Assembly: GCA_028065135.1 (NCBI GenBank)
Contig: JAPTWR010000033.1
Coordinates: 1-47,802 of the forward strand
Origin: Acidithiobacillus sp.
Lineage (GTDB): Bacteria > Pseudomonadota > Gammaproteobacteria > Acidithiobacillales > Acidithiobacillaceae
Length of the DNA stretch: 47,802 bases
Direction: 5' to 3'
Shown in pieces: positions 17,942 through 26,269 of this stretch (position 1 is its first letter; each line of letters begins with the position of its first letter). Below the pieces are notes generated by a model. That model made no database searches and was not told where the DNA came from. It saw nothing but the letters and a program-made list of their open reading frames with translations. The position numbers and the translations under genes are program-made.

Positions 17942-18315
17942 GCGAGAACCACCGATTGCCCGACTACCTCGATCACATCCAGCAGGCTGCAACCGATGCG
18001 TGCAGCTTCGTGGAAGGGCTGGCCAAGGACGACTTCCTGGCCGACAAGCGCACCCAGCAGGCCGTCATCATGAGTCTCATCATCGGCGAGGCCGCCACGA
18101 AAGTGATGGATGGCTATGCCGACTTCATCCAGACGCACGCCGATGTGCCGTGGCGCAGCATGCGCAATCGCATGGCCCACGGCTACTTCGACATCAACCT
18201 CGATGTGGTGTGAGAGACGGTACAGGAATGGTTACCGGCGTTGCTCAAACAACTGCCCGCCGTGCGTCTGGATACCGACGACGAAGACCGCAATACCCCT
18301 GGAAAGGAACCATGA
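17938..18315 (+). pseudogene. HEPN-domain toxin (HepT-like), interrupted by a nonsense codon
   Basis: The frame from ATG 17938 encodes 91 residues of a HEPN protein, including the RNase motif R76-x4-H81 with GY after it (RNRMAHGYFDIN), and stops at TGA 18211-18213. Reading through, the frame continues sensibly (ETVQEWLPALLKQLPAVRLD) to a second TGA at 18313-18315, which overlaps the ATG of the next gene (ATGA). The stop is therefore probably a Trp (TGG) to TGA change. A shortened protein with the active motif could still be made, so loss of function is likely but not certain. Confidence 0.75.
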
Positions 18316-18956
18316 CGAATTGTTGTGAAGACAAGAGCTGCGAAATATCAGCCATGCGTGCAAATCACCGTCGCATACTGTGGGTTGTGCTTGCCATCAA
18401 TGCTGCGATGTTCCTCATCGAGGGTGTGGCTGGCTTGCTGGCCAACTCAACCTCGCTATTGGCCGATGCACTCGACATGTTGGGTGATGCCTTGGTGTAT
18501 GGCTTCAGCCTGTTCGCGCTTTCGCGCTCGGCGCGATGGCAGGCTGGAGCCGCCCTGGCGAAAGGTGCATTCATGCTGGCCTTAGGGCTCGGGGTGCTGG
18601 GGGAAGCCGCCTATAAGGTGTTTATTCCAGCCATGCCGGGCGTCGAAACGATGGGCATCATCGGCGGTCTCGCGCTCGTCGCCAACCTCACGTGCTTTTT
18701 ATTGCTGTATCAACATCGCAGCGACAACCTCAACATGAGTTCGACCTGGCTATGCTCGCGCAACGACTTGATCGCGAATGTCGGGGTTCTGCTCGCTGCC
18801 GGCAGTAGCTATCTGTGGGCGTCCCGTTGGCCCGACATTCTCGTCGGTAGCATCATCGCCGGATTGTTCCTGCACTCCTCAATCGGAATTCTGCGTCAGT
18901 CGCTGCGAGCGATACACGCGCCCGCAAAGTCTGTCGTTACAATTAAGCCTCTGTGA
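18312..18956 (+). CDS. Cation diffusion facilitator family transporter
   Basis: 214 residues, about six membrane helices. It has the CDF pattern: a helix with LLADALDMLGDALVYG (metal-site D-x3-D) and a later helix with SRNDLIANVGVLLAAG. The N-terminus has a CC...C cluster (MTNCCEDKSC) that could bind metal. It lacks the usual C-terminal cytoplasmic domain, like the short transporters often found in resistance transposons. Expected role: export of Zn, Cd or Co ions across the inner membrane. The ATG overlaps the ancestral HEPN stop, and tnpR follows 6 bases after its end. Confidence 0.85.
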   Translation: MTNCCEDKSCEISAMRANHRRILWVVLAINAAMFLIEGVAGLLANSTSLLADALDMLGDALVYGFSLFALSRSARWQAGAALAKGAFMLALGLGVLGEAAYKVFIPAMPGVETMGIIGGLALVANLTCFLLLYQHRSDNLNMSSTWLCSRNDLIANVGVLLAAGSSYLWASRWPDILVGSIIAGLFLHSSIGILRQSLRAIHAPAKSVVTIKPL

Positions 18957-18962
18957 GAGCCC

Positions 18963-19520
18963 ATGTTGATCGGCTATGCGCGTGTCTCGACCCAGGATCA
19001 GAACCTTGAGCTGCAACGCGAAGCCTTGACCAAGGTCGGGTGCCAGAAGGTCTTTGAGGACAAGGTGAGCGGCACGCGGGCTGACCGCCCCGGTCTGGCC
19101 AAGGCGCTGGAAATGCTGCGCGAGGGCGACACCCTAGTCGTCTGGAAGCTCGACCGGCTGGGCCGGTCGGTCAAGCAACTGGTCAATCTGGTCGGCGATC
19201 TGCACAAACAAGGCGTCCAGTTCAAGAGCCTCACCGACTCCATCGACACGGGCACCCCTTCCGGCCGGTTTTTCTTCCACGTCATGGCCAGCTTGGCGGA
19301 GATGGAGCGCGAGTTGACTATCGAGCGTACCCGTGCCGGGTTGGAAGTTGCCAAGCAGCTCGGCCGCAAGGGCGGTCGCAAGCCGAAGATGACCGACAGC
19401 AAGATCGAGTCGGCCAAGAAGCTGCTGGCCAACGGTGTCCCGCCCAAGGATGTGGCCAAGAACCTCGGCGTGTCTGTTCCTACGCTCTACCGCTGGGTGC
19501 CAGCCTCAGCGCAGGCTTAG
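18963..19520 (+). CDS. tnpR: Tn3-family resolvase (serine recombinase)
   Basis: 185 residues, full length. Catalytic domain with the nucleophile S9 (YARVSTQDQNL), KLDRLGRS and the E-helix region ASLAEMERELTIERT, then a C-terminal helix-turn-helix (PPKDVAKNLGVSVPTLYRW). It resolves cointegrates at the transposon res site. It ends just inside the transposon inverted repeat. It looks intact although tnpA is broken. Confidence 0.95.
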   Translation: MLIGYARVSTQDQNLELQREALTKVGCQKVFEDKVSGTRADRPGLAKALEMLREGDTLVVWKLDRLGRSVKQLVNLVGDLHKQGVQFKSLTDSIDTGTPSGRFFFHVMASLAEMERELTIERTRAGLEVAKQLGRKGGRKPKMTDSKIESAKKLLANGVPPKDVAKNLGVSVPTLYRWVPASAQA

Positions 19521-19553
19521 CGTACAATTTTTTCCGCTTTCTGAAACGACCCC
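19521..19553 (-). repeat. Tn3-type terminal inverted repeat
   Basis: On the minus strand the end reads GGGGTCGTTTCAGAAAGCGG followed by AAAAAATTGT, matching the typical Tn3/Tn21-type end (GGGGTCGTCTCAGAAAACGG). It lies directly after tnpR. No second copy was found to the left, consistent with a truncated element. Confidence 0.8.
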
Positions 19554-19647
19554 GTCAAGAGCCGTTTACGAATCCGGAAGTACCTATACCAGTGGCGATC
19601 GCTTCCTGCGCGATAGCACCACGCTATTTCATTAGAAAGGAATTCTG

Positions 19648-20016
19648 ATGCAAACCCAAGAATTGAGCAGTAACCTCCGCGCCCTGCGCCTGTCCGGCAT
19701 CCTGGATTCCCTGGAGGCCCGCAACCGGCAAGCTGTCGATGGCCAACTGGCCTACACCGAGTTCCTCGCCATGCTCCTGCAGGATGAAGTGGCCCGCCGG
19801 GACCAACGTAAATTCGACACTCTCCTGCGTCAGGTCCACTTCCGTAATCAAAAGACGCTGGAAGACTTCGCCTTTGACCGGTTACCGAACCTGAACCGCT
19901 CTCTGGTTCATGATTTGACTACCGACTGTTACCTGCAGAAGCAGGCAAATGCGGATCCGTTTCCTGCAGCAATGGCATGTGTATTCCAATCCGAGCATGG
20001 AAGAAGCGCTGTATGA
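19648..20016 (+). pseudogene. IS21-family istB fragment
   Basis: The first 95 or so residues match the start of IstB, the AAA+ helper ATPase of IS21 elements (LRALRLSGILDSLEAR, YTEFLAMLLQDEVARRDQRK, KTLEDFAFDR, NLNRSLVHDL). The sequence then departs before the Walker A motif and ends after an unrelated tail. GAAAGGAATTCTG precedes the ATG. The bases just before (19554-19647) may hold the end of istA, but I could not confirm it. Not functional. Confidence 0.8.
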
Positions 20017-20155
20017 GATTCCTTAGTCAACATGGGTATACCTCATGACGATGGCGAGCTAACTAAATTTTTACGGGATAACTCTTGCTGTAATGGTTGT
20101 TTTCTTGCATCATACCTATTCTTATGACCAATAGGTCTGACGAAGATCATTGATT

Positions 20156-20452
20156 ATGAAAAGTATATTTATAGCAATTTTTGCTATGCTGGGCGGCGGC
20201 GTAGGTTATCTTCTTCGCCCAGCAGTTCCATTCATCGGACAACTCCCTCTCAATATAATCATAGCAGATGGGAAAAATCTTCACGGCTTGGAGCGTCTCG
20301 CGCAGCCTTATGCACAGCAGTCTTTGGAGTATGTGATAGCCGGCGCCCTAGTTGGCGGTATGCTCGGGTTGATTACCGCGTATCTCTACAATTTGAGACA
20401 ACCGGATGGAACGGACGGTGACAGGCATCCACGTACTCCGTCGGGACCGTAA
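20156..20452 (+). CDS. Small membrane protein, unknown
   Basis: 98 residues with two hydrophobic segments (about 3-22, IFIAIFAMLGGGVGYLL, and 58-82, VIAGALVGGMLGLITAYLY) and a hydrophilic, positively charged tail. ATG 20156 is used; a TTG at 20150 is in frame. No strong ribosome site is visible. It converges on the integrase gene. Family not recognised. Confidence 0.5.
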   Translation: MKSIFIAIFAMLGGGVGYLLRPAVPFIGQLPLNIIIADGKNLHGLERLAQPYAQQSLEYVIAGALVGGMLGLITAYLYNLRQPDGTDGDRHPRTPSGP

Positions 20453-20561
20453 ACATAAAAATTAAATAGGTCTGTAGATGTAGCGTGTGATTGAAGCGGC
20501 GGCTTCGTATAAATCAGCCCAAACATTCATCGGAGCAATCAACTAGTGGGGTGCATTCATA

Positions 20562-21497
20562 TCACACCGGTCGCGCTTTTCCAGAAGCTTCCGCCACATG
20601 CTCATATACCGAAAGCGTTACTGCGAGGGTAGAATGCCCGAGCCAGGTTTTCACCACCGCAACCGGAATGCCCGCACGAAATTGGCGGGTCGCAAACGTG
20701 TGGCGCAATACATGTGGACCCTTGTTCCGTTTTACTAAACCTAAACTCGTAAAAATCATGGACACGATATAATACACTCCGCTGCGTGAGAGAGGCCCAC
20801 CCATCGCATCGCAAAACACCAGCGCCTGCGAGCCTGTACAACGCTTTTGCACTCGCAAGAAGGTCTCCCTGGCTTCGAGAAAGAGCAGCAGTTCCTGCTG
20901 GATGATGGGTCCAAGCGGCACTTCTCGTTCCCGATCTCCCTTGCCAATTACCCGAATCACCGGTATGTCCGAACCTAAATGTAAATCCGCCACACGCAAT
21001 TGAATAGCCTCGTGTTCACGAAGTCCAGTGAAGTAGAGCAATCGAGCGATCTGTCGGGCACGCAGTGTTTGAAAAGACAGGGGAGTGTCTAGTCCTAATA
21101 CCTGAGTAGCCTCCAGAAAACGTTGTTCTTCATCCTCGAATAGAACTACCGGCAAACGTTTTTGTATCCGTGCGGACGACCTTCTGACGCGTCTGTCGCT
21201 AATTACCCCGCGGGATGGATTGTCTTCGACAATGCCATGCTCTACAAGACCATCAAAAAACCTAGTAAATGCCGATAATGCCGTATTTGTGGTGTTCGCG
21301 CTCCATTTGCTGTCTTTTCTCATCTTATCGCAGTATGCGTTTATTACGCTTTTTGTTACATCATTCCAAGACATCGCGTTTTCTGAAATCCATGTGTGAA
21401 ATCTGGATATGTGCCAAAGATACACGTTGATCGACCCTTCTGAGAGATCCCCGAGTATTTGTAGGATATCGCCATCATCCAAACTTTCAAGGTTCAT
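20562..21497 (-). CDS. Tyrosine recombinase (XerD-like integrase)
   Basis: 311 residues. N-terminal SAM-like core-binding domain (about 15-100), then the catalytic domain with all key residues: R160 (TGLREHE), K186 (GKGDRE), H262 and R265 (HVLRHTF), H288 (LGHST) and nucleophile Y298 (SVYEHV). Size and motifs resemble XerC/D rather than phage integrases with arm-binding domains. It is probably the recombinase of an integrated plasmid or small genomic island, or a dimer-resolution system. A near-perfect inverted repeat that could be its core site lies 112 bases upstream of its start. Confidence 0.92.
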   Translation of the reverse strand: MNLESLDDGDILQILGDLSEGSINVYLWHISRFHTWISENAMSWNDVTKSVINAYCDKMRKDSKWSANTTNTALSAFTRFFDGLVEHGIVEDNPSRGVISDRRVRRSSARIQKRLPVVLFEDEEQRFLEATQVLGLDTPLSFQTLRARQIARLLYFTGLREHEAIQLRVADLHLGSDIPVIRVIGKGDREREVPLGPIIQQELLLFLEARETFLRVQKRCTGSQALVFCDAMGGPLSRSGVYYIVSMIFTSLGLVKRNKGPHVLRHTFATRQFRAGIPVAVVKTWLGHSTLAVTLSVYEHVAEASGKARPV

Positions 21498-21608
21498 GAG
21501 TTCTCGCGATGATCACAGCCAATGACAGGCGTCAACTTCCAGCAACCGCACGAAAATCGCCTTCTCCGGGAAGGCTAGCCCGCCAAAAATCTTGCCGGTG
21601 GACATAAC

Positions 21609-21637
21609 ACTAGACAAAATATACTATTTTGTCTAGT
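21609..21637. repeat. Inverted repeat upstream of the recombinase gene, candidate core recombination site
   Basis: Arms ACTAGACAAAATA and TATTTTGTCTAGT (13 bp each, perfect) are separated by 3 bases. Cut differently, this gives 11-bp arms around a 7-bp AT-rich centre (TATACTA), the geometry of a tyrosine recombinase core site. A terminator is less likely, since the stem is AT-rich and no T-run follows. An operator for the recombinase gene is the other option. Confidence 0.55.
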
Positions 21638-21792
21638 AGCATTGATGGTAACTCATGACTGGAACATCTCACGCCATTGACACATCAGCAAGCAGCGGGA
21701 AATATTTTATACAGTAAGAATATTTTAGAAGAAATATGGATCGTATGTGATAGTATATCGCCACATTCACAGAAATAGATGGAGAAGATGTT

Positions 21793-22122
21793 ATGCAATC
21801 AAACAGGGGAAACACGGATGAAGCAACAACTGCACCAAAATCTTCAGAAGCCAGAGGACAGACGGAATACGGAATAATTCCTGAATATCCGATGAAAAAT
21901 AGAAAAGTCACAACAGTGATCAGTGGTGAAGAGTATATAGATTATGTGGTTCTCTGTGAAATTATCGATTTTGGGAAAAAGCTTTCCACCAGAGACATTG
22001 ATGATCGCGTGATACGTCTGGCCCTACGCTTGCTCAAGCATGAAGTCGATCAGTTCCGTAAGAAGACAGGAAGAATCTTTATTGCCGCCAGAGACGTGGA
22101 GAAGCGGTCCGTCACAGAATGA
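21793..22122 (+). CDS. Hypothetical protein of the plasmid-type region
   Basis: 109 residues. The first 30 are polar and probably disordered; from about 38 on there is a compact part (VTTVISGEEYIDYVVLCEIIDFG, then a helix RVIRLALRLLKHEVDQFRKK). Family not recognised. GGAGAAG precedes the ATG. It is followed by an overlapping short frame (ATGA at 22119), as in co-translated plasmid genes. Confidence 0.55.
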   Translation: MQSNRGNTDEATTAPKSSEARGQTEYGIIPEYPMKNRKVTTVISGEEYIDYVVLCEIIDFGKKLSTRDIDDRVIRLALRLLKHEVDQFRKKTGRIFIAARDVEKRSVTE

Positions 22123-22739
22123 CGATTGCCGTTGCAGCGCCATTCCTAGCATGTCCTATGTTGGTGTCAACCACGTACATAAGAATTGCATGGTTGTCAA
22201 TGAAACAGATGAAAGCCTCCAATGTTGATCCGACGGGATCAGTCCTTGTTTCACCAGTCACTGAAAGAGGTCTTTTGACAGGAAGCACGCCGTGTATCCA
22301 GACAAATACACGGCATCCATCATGTTGGCGCTTGATCTGATGGCCCTGATCATAATCCTAGGCCTGGAGGGGACACTGCCGATCTCGGGAGTCTGATCAG
22401 ACTCTGATGTGGATCAGAAACAAATATGGCGGCAAGGCAATTAAACATTTTGAACTTAGGTATGATATGATACCAACATCTTCGTTTTTCATCTTACATG
22501 CGGCAGCGGGGGATTCCTGTTATTAGGGGTTGCATGATCGTCAGATCCGTCTGTGGCCGTTTGCTTGTTGCGGTGGTCAACGCGCTCTAACGATCTACTC
22601 AAAATACCGCAACGCCCAACCCGAACAATCAACTGATGGCCAATTTTACCAGGATATCCATTATCTAATTCCTCAATGTTCGCTCTATCTCCGGAAGATG
22701 ACCAAGGCTGGCAAAACAATCTGCTAATTACCCCACAGA
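22123..22739. other. Stretch of short overlapping frames, no recognised gene
   Basis: Three short plus-strand frames occur: 22119-22340 (73 codons, overlapping the previous stop), a GTG frame from about 22292 with a hydrophobic stretch (LALDLMALIIILGLEG) and an ATG frame from about 22407 (38 residues). They may be pieces of one decayed plasmid gene. At 22459-22474 there is an inverted repeat GGTAT-GATATG-ATACC, part of which matches a sequence upstream of parA. Confidence 0.35.
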
Positions 22740-23552
22740 TTAGCGGTTTTTGTTTCCTCTTAAAAACCATTGCGGCCTGCGAAAAAACTGGCCTATTCTA
22801 GTAAATAAAATATGGGCTGCCACTTTAAAATTAGGGGGAATACGGGTTACTCTGGCAATAAAGTGGCCAAAGATGACCATAGCTAGGGCTGGGATACAAA
22901 AGAACGCAATGACTCCCCATTCCCACAGTAATGGAAACGTTTGGTTGCTGGATGGTGTGGCTTGCTCCACTAGTGATGGGGGTTGCCATTCCTTCTGCTC
23001 ATTGACACCTGTTCTGGCAGGTAACAGCCCGTGCCTATCAGTACGCGTTTCTGAGAGCATTCGAGCAATATTGGTGACGTTCTCTAAATCCATGTAAGTA
23101 GTGGTTACCGGCCATCCCCGCCATACCTTGATTTCCATATCGCCGCTTTCTTTCCAGCGTGCCGTGACAGGGCCGTGCTCCACGTTGCCAACTATGCTGC
23201 TAGGCTGTCCGTATTTGTACTCAACCATGGTGATAATATTCTGGACCTGTCTGGCATCATCGAAACTGGGGAACTTGTACTCAGCGACAGCAAAACGGTT
23301 GTGTTTGGTATATTTAATAGAAAACATGCTCGCCCCTTGCAGTTGGGGTAACTGCCCATTTAATCGGTAGGTGTCGAACCATTGCTGGGGGCCATTCGGA
23401 ATAGGGGGGAGCCCTGCTTTCTGTAAAGCGGGGGTCAGGGTAGCGCGTGTCGCGCCTTGTAAAGGAACACCGAAGAGCATGAGTGGTACGGCCATCGCGT
23501 TTCCGGTCCAGATCCATAGCAATACGGCCACGATGAAACGACCTACTATCAC
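22740..23552 (-). CDS. Exported, membrane-anchored hypothetical protein
   Basis: 270 residues. Signal-like hydrophobic start (GRFIVAVLLWIWTGNAMA), a central soluble region (about 20-190), a second membrane segment near 205-230 (WGVIAFFCIPALAMVIFGHFIA) and a basic tail ending RRPQWFLRGNKNR. The central part (VPLMLFGVPLQGATRATLTP, AEYKFPSFDDARQV, MVEYKYGQPSS) looks like a periplasmic domain that I cannot name. GTG 23552 is chosen because GGAGGGG lies 6 bases upstream; an ATG at 23597 is in frame but has no such site. Confidence 0.65.
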   Translation of the reverse strand: MIVGRFIVAVLLWIWTGNAMAVPLMLFGVPLQGATRATLTPALQKAGLPPIPNGPQQWFDTYRLNGQLPQLQGASMFSIKYTKHNRFAVAEYKFPSFDDARQVQNIITMVEYKYGQPSSIVGNVEHGPVTARWKESGDMEIKVWRGWPVTTTYMDLENVTNIARMLSETRTDRHGLLPARTGVNEQKEWQPPSLVEQATPSSNQTFPLLWEWGVIAFFCIPALAMVIFGHFIARVTRIPPNFKVAAHILFTRIGQFFRRPQWFLRGNKNR

Positions 23553-23994
23553 TGCTTCCCCTCCGCTCGCCGATATATCCGCGTGATTCGCACCCACGAA
23601 GTAGCACTCATGCCCCGCCCACGCGCTACATTATAATCCTAACACCTTCACTAAAGGCAACTTGGTGAGATCTCCGTTGCACCTCCTGCAACACCAAGTT
23701 TACGGTAGACACAGGCAGTTACAGTGGCGGATCGGCAAATGCCCAATTCCTATGGAAGTGCCCACATGGCGTGGTAAAGCTCTACGGTACGGCGGGATGA
23801 GCGAGACGACTACCATGAGGAGAGGGTTGCTGATCCATCCGCACGAAGGATTAGGCAGTCCACTCTGACTTCGGGGTACTGGACAATTTCGCGAAGACTA
23901 CCGATACTTCTTTGGCCTGGGATCGCGCTGAATCAGAAGAATGATCAAGCCACCCAGGACACCTAGTAGATCGTTCCATCAAAAGGCATGCGTT
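23553..23994. other. Gene-free stretch
   Basis: About 440 bases between the exported protein gene and the IS630 remnant. No gene, RNA or clear repeat seen; parts may be further decayed element ends. Confidence 0.4.
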
Positions 23995-24492
23995 TCATTC
24001 TAAGCCCAAATCGAACGGGTTCCACCGAAAAACGACAGGGGCCGCGTTGATTTCCTCAATACCTTTGAGTATCCGTGTCTTCTAATGATCGTCCAGACGT
24101 TTCAGCAGGGCGATAAACTCCAGACGCCGGTGACGATCTTCAACATTCGCAAATATCTGCGCCATGGCGAACATATTCATAGTCGCGCCCGACAGCAGCA
24201 TGTTTGCCGACGATCGGGGGTGGGTCTGGGGCGGTCAGTCCGAGCGCTTGAACGCCAGGCTTTTCATCCACGCTGACGGTATAAACAGGTTGGGTCCGCC
24301 CCGCACCGGTATGGCGCCTGCAGAATAGAGAGAAACCTCTTGGTATACCATGAGCACTTCCCGCATTTTCCGATTAAAATCCGGATCTCGTTTTTTCAGG
24401 TAATACTGGATCTTGTGGGGCTTGATGTCGTGTTCATCCAGAATACGCCAATTCCGTGAGCAAAGGCCGCTGCTTTCCGTCAACGCCAACAA
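23995..24492 (-). pseudogene. IS630-family transposase, internally deleted
   Basis: Minus-strand pieces of one IS630 transposase appear in order: ILDEHDIKPHKIQYYLKKRD and EVLMVYQEVSLYSAGA (24492-24310), VDEKPGVQALGLTAPD and AAVGRDYEYVRHG in another frame (about 24270-24160), FANVEDRHRRLEFIALLKRL (about 24150-24085), and the C-terminal end GIEEINAAPVVFRW and FDLGLE with its stop at 23995-23997. Frameshifts and two or more internal deletions separate them. Not functional. Confidence 0.8.
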
Positions 24493-24671
24493 ATGGAAAA
24501 TCCAACCCAGTCATGGCAAAGTTAGCTTTTAATGTAAATTAATTAGTGGAACTAACTACTAGATGGTCCGTATAGATTCTTGTCATGGGATTCTGTGGAT
24601 TTGGATCATGGAAAATGATGCGTGGGAGGTTCGGTTAGCGAATCCAGTGTGAGCCGGTTGATATCACGGGT

Positions 24672-25178
24672 TCATCTATGCCACAAAGCGTAATCTGGAA
24701 TAGGGGCAGGGGGAATACTCCCCGCTGTATCTTGCATATCGGTTAATATGTTTTTTTCGTAGCGTGAAATTGATTCACAATCCTCACACACCACGATCCT
24801 GGTAGTAATGCCCCCGGAGATAACCGCATGTATAGGACACTGATGCAGTACTCTGATCAGGACGGTCTTGTCGTCTTCTGACAGCCGTAGCGGCAATTTC
24901 ACTACGACATCAGTACGTTCTATCCGAACTTGACTTGTGTCATTTACGGTCATACTGAGCGTTATAAGGCAACATGGTTTCAGGCGTCTGCGCTCTAGGA
25001 ATCTTAAGGCCAACTCGGCTAGACATTGACCCAGGGCCATGTTTAGCATATGCAATGGGGTGAATTGTGTATCGCTCAGAGCAAACCCATAAACTATATA
25101 TTTAGCACCTTCAATCTGGCATGCCACAGTGTCATTATCTTTATCCCTAAAAAAATTAATTGTAATCTCTCTACTCAT
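24672..25178 (-). CDS. OsmC-family protein
   Basis: 168 residues. It has the OsmC core: LHMLNMALGQCLAELAL with C52, and the second conserved cysteine in LHQCPIHAVIS (C114), the thiol pair that reduces organic hydroperoxides in the family. A C-terminal extension of about 45 residues includes a CEDC pair. AGGGGC precedes the ATG. It lies about 100 bases after cobA on the same strand, at the border between accessory DNA and the cys operon; a role in peroxide or sulfur redox chemistry is inference. Confidence 0.75.
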   Translation of the reverse strand: MSREITINFFRDKDNDTVACQIEGAKYIVYGFALSDTQFTPLHMLNMALGQCLAELALRFLERRRLKPCCLITLSMTVNDTSQVRIERTDVVVKLPLRLSEDDKTVLIRVLHQCPIHAVISGGITTRIVVCEDCESISRYEKNILTDMQDTAGSIPPAPIPDYALWHR

Positions 25179-25280
25179 TATATGCCCCTAGCATCACATG
25201 AAATAAATACATCAAACCAGCGCAGTAAACACTATAAAAGCAATAACAGATACAATCACATCTATCTTCTATGGTATCCA

Positions 25281-26111
25281 TTAAGTAGGGATACCACAGA
25301 GTCTCTCCATGAAAGCGCCTATTTTGGATTGTTCCAGATCTTCTGGGCAGGCCATTTCCTGCCGTGATAATCGTTGGAACACCCGTACCACATCACCCAC
25401 AATGATGATTGTCGGGCTACCGAGATTGGCCTTATGAATTATGTCGGAAAAACAATTTAATTGAGTGCATACATAGCGCTGCTGTGGCAAGGTTGCCCAA
25501 TGTACCGCGAGAACCGGCGTATCCGGATGCCGTCCACCGGCGATTAAGCCGTCCTGAATCTCGACCATCCGTGTTAGCCCCATGTAAATCACCAGTGTAT
25601 CCGCAGATTTTGCGAGATGGACCCAGTCTATAGCTTCCCCTTTCCGAGCTTCATGTCCCGTTACAAACAGGACGGATCGACTAACCATACGGTACGTGAG
25701 GGGTACGCCGATACAGGCCGCGGCCGCCACACCGCTGGTAATGCCGGGCACCACTTCATAGTTGATGCCAGCCATCCGCAGGGCTAGGCACTCTTCCCCA
25801 CCACGTCCAAAGATAAATGGGTCACCCCCCTTGAGGCGAACCACCCGCATGCCTTGCCGCGCAGCGTGAATCATGCTTGCCTGAATGCTCGCTTGAGACG
25901 TTGAGGATTTGCCGCCCCGCTTGCCTACATTCACCAATGTTGTGCCTGGCCGCGCTCTTTCCAGGATGCGAATATTAACCAAAGCGTCATGAAAGATGAT
26001 ATCAGCCATGTCCATAAGCGTGGCTGCCTTCAAGGTGAGTAGCTCCGGGTCACCGGGACCTGCGCCGACAATCCAGACTTTCCCCCCGTTGTCGTGATGG
26101 GCCCCGTTCAT
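25281..26111 (-). CDS. cobA: Uroporphyrinogen-III C-methyltransferase (siroheme synthesis)
   Basis: 276 residues, a stand-alone SUMT domain. Conserved motifs: VWIVGAGPGDPELLTLKA, LIVDAL-like FHDALVN, GKRGG, VVRLKGGDPFIFGRGGEE, VPGITSGVAAAA and GVPLTYR. It uses S-adenosylmethionine to make precorrin-2, the first step to siroheme, the cofactor of CysI. It lacks the CysG oxidase/chelatase half, so those steps need a gene elsewhere. ATG 26111 overlaps the preceding 53-aa ORF by 4 bases. Last gene of the cys operon. It could equally be called the cysG SUMT domain. Confidence 0.92.
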   Translation of the reverse strand: MNGAHHDNGGKVWIVGAGPGDPELLTLKAATLMDMADIIFHDALVNIRILERARPGTTLVNVGKRGGKSSTSQASIQASMIHAARQGMRVVRLKGGDPFIFGRGGEECLALRMAGINYEVVPGITSGVAAAACIGVPLTYRMVSRSVLFVTGHEARKGEAIDWVHLAKSADTLVIYMGLTRMVEIQDGLIAGGRHPDTPVLAVHWATLPQQRYVCTQLNCFSDIIHKANLGSPTIIIVGDVVRVFQRLSRQEMACPEDLEQSKIGAFMERLCGIPT

Positions 26112-26269
26112 GGGCGAGAGCCCTCTTCCGCCGCATGGAGCCACTGTCCTGAGCTGCGTCCGGCACAGAATACCCATGCCTCTTCCCGTACCCGCATCCC
26201 GCCGACAAGGCGGTTCCAGTGGAAATCTCCCATATCCGGGAACTCGATCTTTCTAGCATCATGAGGCAT
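26108..26269 (-). CDS. 53-residue ORF coupled between cysN and cobA
   Basis: The ATG at 26269 lies inside the last codons of cysN (11-base overlap) and the TGA overlaps the cobA ATG (ATGA), so the frame fills the gap exactly. The product is hydrophilic with several tryptophans (FHWNRLVGGMRVREEAWVF, then CAGRSSGQWLHAAEEG) and looks like a small folded or partner protein. I do not recognise it. Exact tiling between two coupled genes is the evidence that it is translated; it may also serve to carry ribosomes to cobA. Confidence 0.6.
   Translation of the reverse strand: MPHDARKIEFPDMGDFHWNRLVGGMRVREEAWVFCAGRSSGQWLHAAEEGSRP

Larger units (their letters stand above)
17150..19553. mobile_element. 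Tn3-family transposon remnant with cargo
   Basis: Layout: truncated tnpA (minus), MNT and HEPN genes (plus), cation-efflux gene (plus), tnpR (plus), then a Tn3-type terminal inverted repeat at 19521-19553. The tnpA end and the left inverted repeat are missing, lost at about 17150 where plasmid DNA begins. The cargo lies between the divergent tnpA and tnpR genes, where the res site normally sits. GC content is visibly higher than in the rep region on its left, consistent with a separate origin. Confidence 0.75.

Noticed and set aside
21609..21637. Rho-independent terminator at the inverted repeat
   Set aside because: The stem is AT-rich, there is no T-run, and it lies upstream of the recombinase gene rather than after a gene end.
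14200..22740. tRNA gene as an integration site of the plasmid-type region
   Set aside because: No tRNA-like T-loop or acceptor sequence was recognised near the recombinase or at either edge.
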